This document shows positions 1 to 5,357 of a DNA stretch of 7,999 bases, piece by piece; the stretch's first letter is position 1, and every line of letters starts with the position of its first letter. A program made the position numbers and the translations under genes. The stretch spans positions 1-7,999 of the forward strand of contig JAHENO010000101.1 in NCBI GenBank assembly GCA_018609945.1. Reading direction: 5' to 3'. A model generated the notes under the pieces. That model did not search any database. It was not told the origin of the DNA and worked only from the letters and a program-made list of their open reading frames with translations. Source of the stretch: Haloarculaceae archaeon (GTDB taxonomy: Archaea > Halobacteriota > Halobacteria > Halobacteriales > Haloarculaceae).

Positions 1-153
1 CCCGACCTGGACCTGTTCGACGACGACGGCCAGGTCCCCGAGTTCGTCTCCATCCTGAAAGACGGACGCGACATCACGCACATCGACGGGCTCGAGACGG
101 AACTGGAGGACGGAGACACGATCAGCCTCTTCCCGCCCGTCGCCGGTGGATAA
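1..153 (+). CDS. MoaD/ThiS-family ubiquitin-like sulfur carrier (SAMP3-like), 5'-truncated
   Basis: The 5' end lies outside the window; 50 C-terminal residues are visible in frame 1, ending at a TAA. The segment has the late part of a beta-grasp fold, with a strand around FVSILKDG, the pattern HIDGLETELEDGD and the tail SLFPPVAGG. A terminal Gly-Gly is the hallmark of MoaD and of the archaeal small modifier proteins (SAMPs). In these families it is adenylylated by an E1-like enzyme (UbaA/MoeB) and then thiocarboxylated to deliver sulfur to molybdopterin, or joined by isopeptide bond to target proteins. The visible part resembles haloarchaeal SAMP3/SAMP1 as I remember them. With AOR, YqeC and MobA in the same window, a sulfur-donor role for the metal-binding pterin is likely, but protein modification cannot be excluded. 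It converges on a related gene with only 23 bp between the stop codons. Confidence 0.85.
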   Translation, partial: PDLDLFDDDGQVPEFVSILKDGRDITHIDGLETELEDGDTISLFPPVAGG

Positions 154-176
154 GCCTCGGAGACCTAGCTGTCGTT

Positions 177-584
177 TCAGCAGCAGTAAATGAAGGGATA
201 CATCAGTGCCACCGGGTCCCCGTCCTTGAGTTCGGTGTCGAGTCCGTCGAGGTGTTCGTTGAACGTGCCCCGGACGCTCACGCGGGCGTACTGTCGGGTC
301 TGCTCGCCTTCGGGATTTTTCGCGTAGTTCTCGCCCGGCAGTTCCCCGAGTTCGGGTGCCCAGCCCTCGGTCGTCGCCTCGCTTTCCGTCTCGGCGATGA
401 GCATCTCGCGGACGTCGTAGTCCTCGCAGAACGCGTCGAGAAATTCGCGGAGCGTATTCCCCTCGAAGGTGTACTCGAACCGTGGCTCGCCCACCTCGGT
501 CCGGACGTGGCCCGTACACCGCACGCTGACTGTCGTCGTCTCGCCGTCGTCGGTTTCTTCCGCCGGTGGCTCGGTCTGTTGCAT
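177..584 (-). CDS. MoaD-like beta-grasp protein with a Cys-Cys C-terminus
   Basis: This 135-aa acidic protein appears to be a divergent MoaD/ThiS relative. Residues about 17-28 and 35-41 form two beta strands, followed by a helix (about 43-54). A roughly 40-residue insertion follows, and then YARVSVRGTFNEHLDGLDTELKDGD (about 99-123) and a last strand ending ALMYPFIYCC. The stretch HLDGLDTELKDGD almost repeats HIDGLETELEDGD of the convergent Gly-Gly protein next door, which is the main reason for the family call. Ordinary MoaD proteins end in Gly-Gly; this one ends in Cys134-Cys135 and so cannot form the usual Gly thiocarboxylate. What the two thiols do is unknown; metal or cofactor binding or persulfide carriage are guesses. 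I chose the ATG at 584; a TTG nine codons upstream (611) is possible but less likely. The nearest genes on the other side are divergent (715 onward). Confidence 0.78.
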   Translation of the reverse strand: MQQTEPPAEETDDGETTTVSVRCTGHVRTEVGEPRFEYTFEGNTLREFLDAFCEDYDVREMLIAETESEATTEGWAPELGELPGENYAKNPEGEQTRQYARVSVRGTFNEHLDGLDTELKDGDPVALMYPFIYCC

Positions 585-613
585 GCCTCTCTGTTCGTCG
601 GTTCTCGCCAAGA

Positions 614-620
614 GATTTGA
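614..620 (-). promoter_or_regulatory. Weak TATA-like element for the Cys-Cys MoaD-like gene
   Basis: On the minus strand TCAAATC lies about 30-36 bases before the ATG at 584, close to the position expected of an archaeal TATA box for a leaderless or short-leader transcript. The match is weak and no clear BRE is seen. Confidence 0.3.
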
Positions 621-683
621 CGCGAACGTGTTCGCCCACGTCGACTCTCGGAGGGCGAATCGTCTCTCGTTGCAGTCCCGGTG

Positions 684-691
684 GGCTTAAT
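684..691 (+). promoter_or_regulatory. TATA-like box for the 715-1732 operon
   Basis: GGCTTAAT sits about 24-31 bases before the ATG at 715, the usual spacing for a haloarchaeal leaderless transcript. No Shine-Dalgarno is seen before 715, which agrees with leaderless initiation. It shares the 130-bp divergent region with the Cys-Cys MoaD-like gene. Confidence 0.5.
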
Positions 692-714
692 GTCCGCGGG
701 CGCCCATACATGAC

Positions 715-1092
715 ATGAGCGAACTCGAACTCTTCGTGCCCGAGCAGATCGTCGAGTCCCTGCCCCCGGACAGCGAGGAGACGAAACAGGACATGTCGAA
801 GGCAGTCCGAGGCTGGGAATCGCAGATCAACGCCGCACTCTCCGTCGAGGACGACGACGAGGCGATCGGTTCGATCGTCGACCTGATCGAGCACTTCGAG
901 GGCCGCTGGGAGGCCTACGACGAGTATGTCGTGGAGTTGCGAGCCTGGGGACAGTCGCCGATCTACGCGATGGCCTGGCGGGACCTGCACGCGGCGGTCC
1001 TCCAGCAGATCTACGACCACGACGACCTGGCCGACCGGCTCAGCCGCGAGCGCAACGCCCGCCTCGTCGAGGACGGCATCCGGTTCGACTGA
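715..1092 (+). CDS. Conserved-looking acidic helical protein, first gene of a three-gene operon
   Basis: The 125-aa product is not recognised. It looks entirely alpha-helical: a predicted helix around 23-42, another around 47-76, then WGQSPIYAMAWRDLHAAVLQQIYDHDDLADRLSRERNARL (about 78-117) as one or two amphipathic helices. It has several Trp residues (34, 65, 78, 88), no Cys, no signal peptide and no membrane segment, so it is probably cytoplasmic. Acidic composition and GC-ending codons indicate a real haloarchaeal gene. The ATG at 715 is placed correctly behind a TATA-like box; a preceding ATG at 710 is followed at once by a stop. The stop is 2 nt before the next gene, so the two are surely co-transcribed. 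The setting beside MoaD-like genes and AOR suggests an accessory role with a metal-pterin enzyme, but this is inference only. Confidence 0.78.
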   Translation: MSELELFVPEQIVESLPPDSEETKQDMSKAVRGWESQINAALSVEDDDEAIGSIVDLIEHFEGRWEAYDEYVVELRAWGQSPIYAMAWRDLHAAVLQQIYDHDDLADRLSRERNARLVEDGIRFD

Positions 1093-1094
1093 CG

Positions 1095-1355
1095 ATGAGG
1101 GAGGAACGGGAGCGAAGTTACCGGGGCATCTCACAGCGGGCAGCGCTCCACTATCTCGAAGGCGTCGGCGGCGATCGGATCGACGAGCGGACCGTCGAGG
1201 GCGACGGCTGGCGTGCCTCTGTCGCGTCCGACAGCGTCTCGGTCGGTGCCAGTCTCACACTCACCGAGGTGACAGTCCACTTCGAGGGGGAGTCGGAGAC
1301 GCTGGACGCGGTCGTCGACGCCTTCTCCCAGAAGGCGATCCGGGCCGGCGGCTGA
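1095..1355 (+). CDS. Small protein possibly related to the MoaD-associated C-terminal domain
   Basis: This 86-aa product begins 2 nt after the preceding stop. It has an N-terminal helical part (YRGISQRAALHYLEGV, about 9-24), a central run of beta strands (GWRASVASDSVSVGASLTLTEVTVHFEG, about 38-65) and a last helix (SETLDAVVDAFSQKAIRAGG). From memory the pattern recalls the C-terminal domain found after MoaD in some MoaD-related proteins, such as those of Thermus, here as a stand-alone gene. I cannot verify that without a profile search, so it stays a suggestion. The protein ends in Gly-Gly, which in this neighbourhood may not be chance, although its fold does not look like beta-grasp. No Cys, signal peptide or membrane segment is present. 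Confidence 0.72.
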   Translation: MREERERSYRGISQRAALHYLEGVGGDRIDERTVEGDGWRASVASDSVSVGASLTLTEVTVHFEGESETLDAVVDAFSQKAIRAGG

Positions 1356-1357
1356 CC

Positions 1358-1732
1358 ATGGCAGAGCGACGCCGCGCCATCGAGGGACAGATCGTCATGC
1401 TCGCGGGCGCGCAGGCGAGCGTCACGCTTCCCCGTCTCTCGGGGCTCCTCGATCAGACTGCACAGTACCTGACCGACCGCCGCGAGACGTACGAGCGACA
1501 GTTCGAGCGCGTCGATGGCCCCGACGACACCAGTTACTACCTCGCCAACGCGGGCCACTGGGACCACGTCGGCGCGCAACTGGGGTTCGACGACCGCGAG
1601 ACCGACGCCGTCCGGCGGACCCACGAGGAACAGTTCGAACGGGACGGCCGGCGGATGGACCGCGAGCAAGAGTTCGAGGCCACGCTCGAAATCCGGGACG
1701 TCGTCGCTATGCCGTCTCGATCGTCCCGATAA
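1358..1732 (+). CDS. Uncharacterised charged helical protein, last gene of the operon
   Basis: This 124-aa product is not recognised. The ATG at 1358 follows the previous stop by 2 nt; the same frame stays open far upstream, but that extension runs antisense-like through the two preceding genes and has Arg-rich shadow composition. The protein is mostly helical and very rich in Arg, Asp and Glu. A moderately hydrophobic helix (about 10-24, IVMLAGAQASVTLPR) is followed by a long charged helix (about 30-50, including YLTDRRETYERQFER), the aromatic stretch SYYLANAGHWDHVGAQLGF (about 56-74) and a second charged helix containing HEEQFERDGRRMDREQEFE. The two EEQ/RQ-FER elements suggest an internal helical repeat or coiled coil. 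Its 3' end overlaps the convergent gene by 26 bp, so the last eight or so codons are constrained by both genes. Confidence 0.7.
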   Translation: MAERRRAIEGQIVMLAGAQASVTLPRLSGLLDQTAQYLTDRRETYERQFERVDGPDDTSYYLANAGHWDHVGAQLGFDDRETDAVRRTHEEQFERDGRRMDREQEFEATLEIRDVVAMPSRSSR

Positions 1733-2141
1733 CGCGCTGGGAGAACTCGACCTCCGAGAGGTCGCCCCCGTGGAGTTTTTCGAGCCACTCCTGCTCGACG
1801 TGCCACTCGCCCAGTTCCGCTCCCTCGAGGTCCATCACAGTCGCCTCGATGTCGGCGCCCGTCCAGTCGTCGGGATGGAGGTCACGGAAGACGTTGATGA
1901 CGCGGCCGACCTCCCGGTGTGGGATGGCGTGTGCGTCGTCGGCGGCCACCGACTCGTAGGTGAGCCGGTAGGTGTCCGCCCCGGCGGTCACCTCGTCGAC
2001 GTAGACGCCGTGGCTCACCAGCCGTGATTCGGCCCGGGAGACGACCTCCTCGTCGATCGCGTTCCCGTCTTCGTCCTCGTGCTCGTCGTCCTCGTGCTCG
2101 TCGTCCTCGTGCTCGTCGTCGGAACCAGTCTCGGGTGTCAT
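1707..2141 (-). CDS. Acidic haloarchaeal protein with Asp/Glu/His repeat tail, downstream of AOR
   Basis: This 144-aa product is not a family I can name. Residues 7-25 are a nearly pure Asp/Glu/His tract with DDEHE three times in perfect succession, probably disordered and possibly metal-binding. Residues about 28-144 form the ordered domain: helix EEVVSRAESRLVSHG, strands YVDEVTAGADTYRLTYESVAAD, then HREVGRVINVFRDLH (helix), ATVMDLEGAELGEWHVEQEWLEKLHGG and a C-terminal helix. This could be a helix-turn-helix-like or other small alpha/beta fold, but no motif settles it. The start lies 65 bp after the AOR stop on the same strand. I see no TATA-like box at the right distance before the ATG at 2141, so co-transcription with AOR and a role connected with it are the simplest reading. 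Confidence 0.78.
   Translation of the reverse strand: MTPETGSDDEHEDDEHEDDEHEDEDGNAIDEEVVSRAESRLVSHGVYVDEVTAGADTYRLTYESVAADDAHAIPHREVGRVINVFRDLHPDDWTGADIEATVMDLEGAELGEWHVEQEWLEKLHGGDLSEVEFSQRVIGTIETA
2074..2118. repeat. Perfect 15-bp tandem repeat, three copies
   Basis: The unit tcctcgtgctcgtcg occurs three times without mismatch at 2074-2088, 2089-2103 and 2104-2118. It lies in the coding region of the acidic minus-strand gene, where each copy encodes one DDEHE unit. Copy number may vary between strains by slippage without changing the frame. Confidence 0.95.
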
Positions 2142-2206
2142 AAAGAATCGAAGGTGTCGGTTCGAGGGGTCAGTGCGCTGATCGGGATAGCTACGTCACA
2201 GCCCGG

Positions 2207-4153
2207 TCAGTCGTCGGAGGGCGCAGCCGCGCCGCCCTCGCTGGAGACGCCGGTGCCGGGACCGACTTCGATGCCGAGGTCCTCGAGTTTCTCGTCGGGG
2301 ACGACGCCGTCGACCCAGCCGCGCACGTCGTAGTACTCCTCTTTCATCTCCTCGAGTTCGGCCAACTCTCCCTCGGCGGCGCCCTGGGCGGGGATCGCGT
2401 GTTCGCTCCCCTCGACGAACCGCAGGGGCAGGTCGTCGTCGTCGCCGTCGAACCCGGCGAGGTTGTTGTAGTACCGCTCCAGGTTGTAGACGCGCTCGCC
2501 CGCTTCCATCAGTTCCTCTTCGGTCACGTCCAGCCCGGTCATGCCGTTGTACTGGAGGACGTACTCCTCGATGCCTTCCGCGAAGGCGTTGAACTTGCAG
2601 ATGTCGAAGGAGTCGCTGATCGCGTGGAGGTCCTGGAAGGTGGCACAGAGGTCGCCCTTGCCCTCCCAGGCGTGGGGGTCGACCTGCTCGGGGATGCCCA
2701 GAATCTCGGCGGCCGGCGTGTACCCGCGCAAGTGGCAGGCACCGCGGTTCGAGGTGGCGTAGCCGATCGCCATTCCCTTCAGCGTCCGCGGGTCGTAGGC
2801 CGGGATCGACTGGTTCTTCACGGTGAGGATGTCCGTCTCGGGGTCGCCGAACTCCTCGGCCATGTGTGCCTGCCCTTCGGCCATGTGGTCGGCCAGTTCG
2901 GTCTCGCGGCGACCGACGGCCTCGATCATGTCGATCATCTCGTCGGCGTCGCCCCAGTCGAGGCTGCCCTCGAGGCCGTCGAGTTTGCCTTCCTCTGTCA
3001 ACTCCATCGCCTGGGCCATCATGTTACCCATCTCGATGGTGTCGACCCCCATGTCGTTACAGCGGTCGATCATCACGGCGACCTTGTCGCGGTCGTCGTT
3101 GGCGGAGTTGGGTCCGAGTGCCCACGCGGACTCGTACTCGAAGGACTCCATCCGGACGTTCATCTCCTCGCCCTTGTGCATCGTCTGGACCTCGACTTCC
3201 TTCTTGCACGCGACCGGACAGGAGTGACACGTCGGCTCGTCGACCAGGATGTTCTCCCGGACGTTCTCGCCGGAGACCTTCTCGGCGTCGAGGATGCGTT
3301 CCCCGCCGCCCTCGGCGTCGGAGTAGGATTCGGTCGAGGTGTAGACCCCGTTCTTGGCGGGCAGGCCGTCCATCTCCTCGGTGACGTTCATCAGGACGTT
3401 GGTCCCGTACACCGAGAGGCCGCCCTCGTTGGGGCCGGTGACGTCGGACTCCATGATGAGCTGCATCGCCTGCTTGTGGCCCTCCTGGAACGTCTCCTGG
3501 TCCTCCGGTTTCGGCATGTCCGTCGAGGACTTGACGACGACGGCCTTGAGGTTCTTGTTGCCCATCACGCAGCCAGTGCCGCCCCGGCCCGAGGCGCGGT
3601 CGTCCTCGTTGACGACGCAGGCGTACTTGACCTCGTTCTCGCCGGCCGGGCCGATGGCCATCGTCGAGAGGTTCTTGCCGTACGCGCCGTCGAGTTCGTC
3701 CTCGATCGTCTCGACCGTCTCGTGGACGCCCTTGCCCCACAGGTGGGAGGCGTCGCGCAGTTCCACCTCGCCGTCCTCGACGTAGGCGTACACCGGCTCG
3801 TCGGCCTGCCCCTCGAAGAGCAGCCCGTCGAACCCGGCCCACTTCAGGCGGGCGCCGCTCCAGCCACCGTGGTGGGAGTCGGTGACCGTGCCCGTCAGCG
3901 GCGACTTCGTGCAGATGGCGATCCGGCCACTCATCGTCACCTGTGTCCCCGTCAGCGGGCCGTTCATGAACGCCAGCAGGTTCTCCGGGCCCATGGGATC
4001 GACGTCGGGGCCCTGGTCGAAGACGTACTTCACACCCAGCCCGCGGGCGCCGATGTACTTTTTCGCGTCCTCCTCGTCGATTCCCTCGTAGTCGACGTTC
4101 GACTCGCCGAGGTCGACTCGCGCAACTCTGTCTTGGAAGCCTCCTAGAGCCAT
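2207..4153 (-). CDS. aor: Aldehyde ferredoxin oxidoreductase (tungsten/molybdenum bis-pterin enzyme)
   Basis: Full-length 648-aa AOR-family enzyme; members oxidise aldehydes to carboxylates with water, passing electrons to ferredoxin, in the cytoplasm. Residues about 5-205 match the AOR N-terminal domain, ending in the glycine-rich GRGGTGCVMGNKNLKAVVV near 189-207. The 4Fe-4S ligands are visible as C309-x2-C312-x3-C316 (TCHSCPVAC), with a fourth, C519, in DSFDICKF, the family's second DxxGLC motif. The first DxxG motif is NDMGVDTIEMGN near 366. PAYDPRTLKGMAIGYATSN (451-469), followed by RGACHLRGY, is typical of the family. Length is near the usual 600-650. The last 20 residues are a low-complexity Gly/Ala/Asp tail. 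ATG at 4153 is preferred over TTG at 4177 because it gives the family N-terminus (GGFQDRVARVDL) and a TATA-like box lies 28 bases upstream. Substrate and metal (W or Mo) cannot be read from sequence; the family includes FOR- and GOR-like members with other substrates. Confidence 0.95.
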   Translation of the reverse strand: MALGGFQDRVARVDLGESNVDYEGIDEEDAKKYIGARGLGVKYVFDQGPDVDPMGPENLLAFMNGPLTGTQVTMSGRIAICTKSPLTGTVTDSHHGGWSGARLKWAGFDGLLFEGQADEPVYAYVEDGEVELRDASHLWGKGVHETVETIEDELDGAYGKNLSTMAIGPAGENEVKYACVVNEDDRASGRGGTGCVMGNKNLKAVVVKSSTDMPKPEDQETFQEGHKQAMQLIMESDVTGPNEGGLSVYGTNVLMNVTEEMDGLPAKNGVYTSTESYSDAEGGGERILDAEKVSGENVRENILVDEPTCHSCPVACKKEVEVQTMHKGEEMNVRMESFEYESAWALGPNSANDDRDKVAVMIDRCNDMGVDTIEMGNMMAQAMELTEEGKLDGLEGSLDWGDADEMIDMIEAVGRRETELADHMAEGQAHMAEEFGDPETDILTVKNQSIPAYDPRTLKGMAIGYATSNRGACHLRGYTPAAEILGIPEQVDPHAWEGKGDLCATFQDLHAISDSFDICKFNAFAEGIEEYVLQYNGMTGLDVTEEELMEAGERVYNLERYYNNLAGFDGDDDDLPLRFVEGSEHAIPAQGAAEGELAELEEMKEEYYDVRGWVDGVVPDEKLEDLGIEVGPGTGVSSEGGAAAPSDD

Positions 4154-4177
4154 ACGCGAAACAACACGGACCAGCAA

Positions 4178-4184
4178 CTTAATG
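4178..4184 (-). promoter_or_regulatory. TATA-like box of aor
   Basis: Minus-strand CATTAAG is centred 28 bases before the ATG at 4153, the right place for a leaderless haloarchaeal transcript. It overlaps one arm of the imperfect dyad TTAAT-N8-ATTAA (4179-4196), which could allow a repressor to block TBP binding. Confidence 0.55.
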
Positions 4185-4212
4185 ATTGAGTATTAATTTC
4201 GGGCTGGTACGA

Positions 4213-4226
4213 ATGATAATTACCAT
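4213..4226. promoter_or_regulatory. 14-bp near-palindrome between aor and yqeC, candidate operator
   Basis: ATGATAATTACCAT reads ATGRTAATTAYCAT as a dyad: 12 of 14 positions are symmetric about the central TAATTA. It lies in the 161-bp region between the two divergent genes, about 60 bases before the aor start and about 90 before the yqeC start, in a locally AT-rich patch. Such dyads suit a homodimeric regulator, for example a metal-responsive DtxR-like or an Lrp/AsnC-like protein; which one cannot be told from the sequence. Confidence 0.4.
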
Positions 4227-4285
4227 CGGGGAGTTCGAGCAATACGTGTCGTCGCGCAATTCAACTGTCACGTTCTGTCGCGGAA

Positions 4286-4291
4286 CATAAG
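4286..4291 (+). promoter_or_regulatory. TATA-like box of yqeC
   Basis: CATAAG lies 24-29 bases before the ATG at 4315 in an otherwise GC-rich stretch, fitting an archaeal TATA box with a leaderless transcript. No Shine-Dalgarno is present before the start. Confidence 0.45.
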
Positions 4292-4314
4292 ACGACCCCG
4301 TTCGAGGAGTCAGT

Positions 4315-5040
4315 ATGGACATCACCGAGGCACTCGCCGCCCGGCAGGGGCTCACCTGTGTCGTGGGTGCTGGTGGTAAGAAGACGACGATGGCGACGCT
4401 CGCTGCCCGTCTCGACCGTGCGGTGGTCACCGCGACGGTCCGCATCCCCATCTTCGACGACTGGGTCGCGAACGTCGTCGTCACCGACGACCCCGTCGCG
4501 GCGGTGGACGCGAGCGACTCGTGGCCCCTGGGAGTCGTCCCGGAACAGGAACGCGAGGACCGCTACCGCGGGTACGACCCGGAGACAGTCGACGCGCTCG
4601 CGGACCTGTCGACGCCGGTCCTCGTGAAAGCCGACGGCGCACGGATGCGGCGTTTCAAGGCACCCAACCACCGCGAGCCGCGTCTCCCCTCGCGTGCAGA
4701 GACCGTGGTTCCCATAGCGAGCGCGCACGTGGTGGGACAGCCACTCGACGATGACCGGGTCCACCGGGTCGACCGGGTGAGCGAACTCACGGGGCTGGCC
4801 CCTGGCGACACTATCCGTCCCGAGGACGTCGCGACCGTCCTGACCAGCGAACAGGGGGGACGGAAGGACGTACCCGACGGGGCGACGGTCGTCCCGCTCG
4901 TGAACATGGTTGACGACGCGACGCTGGAAGAGCGGGCCCGCGAGATCGCCGCGGCGATCCACGAGCTGGCCGACGTTCCGCGGGTCGTCCTCGCGGAGAT
5001 GCGCGCCGACGACCCGCTCGTGGCCGTGGTCCCGCAGTAA
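4315..5040 (+). CDS. yqeC: YqeC family, selenium-dependent molybdenum hydroxylase accessory protein
   Basis: This 241-aa protein matches the YqeC family. A P-loop-like GAGGKKTT is at 18-25, after strand LTCVV, with VTATVRIPI where the family has its TTT(K/H)-like segment. KADGARMRRFKAPNHREP (105-122) is the family's signature, normally EADGAxxxPLKAPxxHEPV. VVGQPLDDDRVHR (139-151) and VPLVNMVD (193-200, like a nucleotide-binding NKxD) follow. The family is thought to be a nucleotide-binding factor for inserting labile selenium into molybdenum hydroxylases; its exact reaction is unproven. Comparative genomics linked yqeB and yqeC to selD genes without selenocysteine machinery, one known case being Haloarcula marismortui. 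Here it is divergent from aor, and no selD, yqeB or xanthine dehydrogenase-type hydroxylase is in the window, so its partner is either elsewhere or is AOR. The first signature residue is Lys rather than Glu. Confidence 0.88.
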   Translation: MDITEALAARQGLTCVVGAGGKKTTMATLAARLDRAVVTATVRIPIFDDWVANVVVTDDPVAAVDASDSWPLGVVPEQEREDRYRGYDPETVDALADLSTPVLVKADGARMRRFKAPNHREPRLPSRAETVVPIASAHVVGQPLDDDRVHRVDRVSELTGLAPGDTIRPEDVATVLTSEQGGRKDVPDGATVVPLVNMVDDATLEERAREIAAAIHELADVPRVVLAEMRADDPLVAVVPQ

Positions 5041-5357
5041 CTGGTGGTTTGGCTGTGGTGGTCGGCTCGGGGTTCTTGTCTAATCCGATGAAACGACTGT
5101 CGTGTGGTGATATTGGTACAGATTGGCGTGCAAGACGCACAGCGCGTATCAGCAGGCTGATAGCATAGGGGTTTCACATGTTCTTGACGGCTGAACAGTC
5201 AGAAGCATTTCCTGTGCCGAGACACAATTCGCACGGAATCGCACATGCCACGAATCATTGGATGGACGTACAGACAGGAACGGATCAGTGAACGGGCGTC
5301 TATGAGCGGTCCGTGTCCAACAGCTCGGACTAGTCATCTGTCGGTGTCCTCATTGCA
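5041..5357. other. Gene-poor spacer, possibly containing degraded coding sequence
   Basis: These 317 bp between yqeC and the stress-protein gene have lower GC than the neighbours and no convincing gene. A T-rich patch at about 5072-5082 may help end the yqeC transcript. A perfect small dyad, TATCAG-CAGG-CTGATA, lies at 5147-5162. The plus-strand frame from about 5167 encodes readable residues (HNSHGIAHATNHWMDVQ) between stops and could be the remains of a gene or transposase, but I recognise no family. No clear TATA box stands 25-30 bases before 5358. Confidence 0.5.

Noticed and set aside
926..1357. Upstream in-frame extension of the 1358 gene (268 aa in total)
   Set aside because: The extension is Arg/Ser/Thr-rich frame-shifted reading of the two preceding genes; the ATG at 1358 follows the previous stop by 2 nt like the other operon junction.
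3057..3842. Arg/Gly-rich minus-strand frame inside aor
   Set aside because: Frame-shifted reading of aor itself; extreme Arg/Gly content with no fold.
2399..4147. 582-aa open frame on the plus strand opposite aor
   Set aside because: It is the antisense shadow of aor: Val/Leu/His/Arg-rich composition unlike haloarchaeal proteins, no family motif, and the minus strand has an unmistakable AOR with all Fe-S cysteines.
4154..4177. Longer aor with a TTG start at 4177
   Set aside because: Adds eight residues not typical of AOR and would overlap the TATA-like box; the ATG at 4153 gives the normal N-terminus.
4261..4962. 233-aa minus-strand frame opposite yqeC
   Set aside because: Shadow of yqeC, which shows its P-loop and ADGA/KAP signatures on the plus strand.
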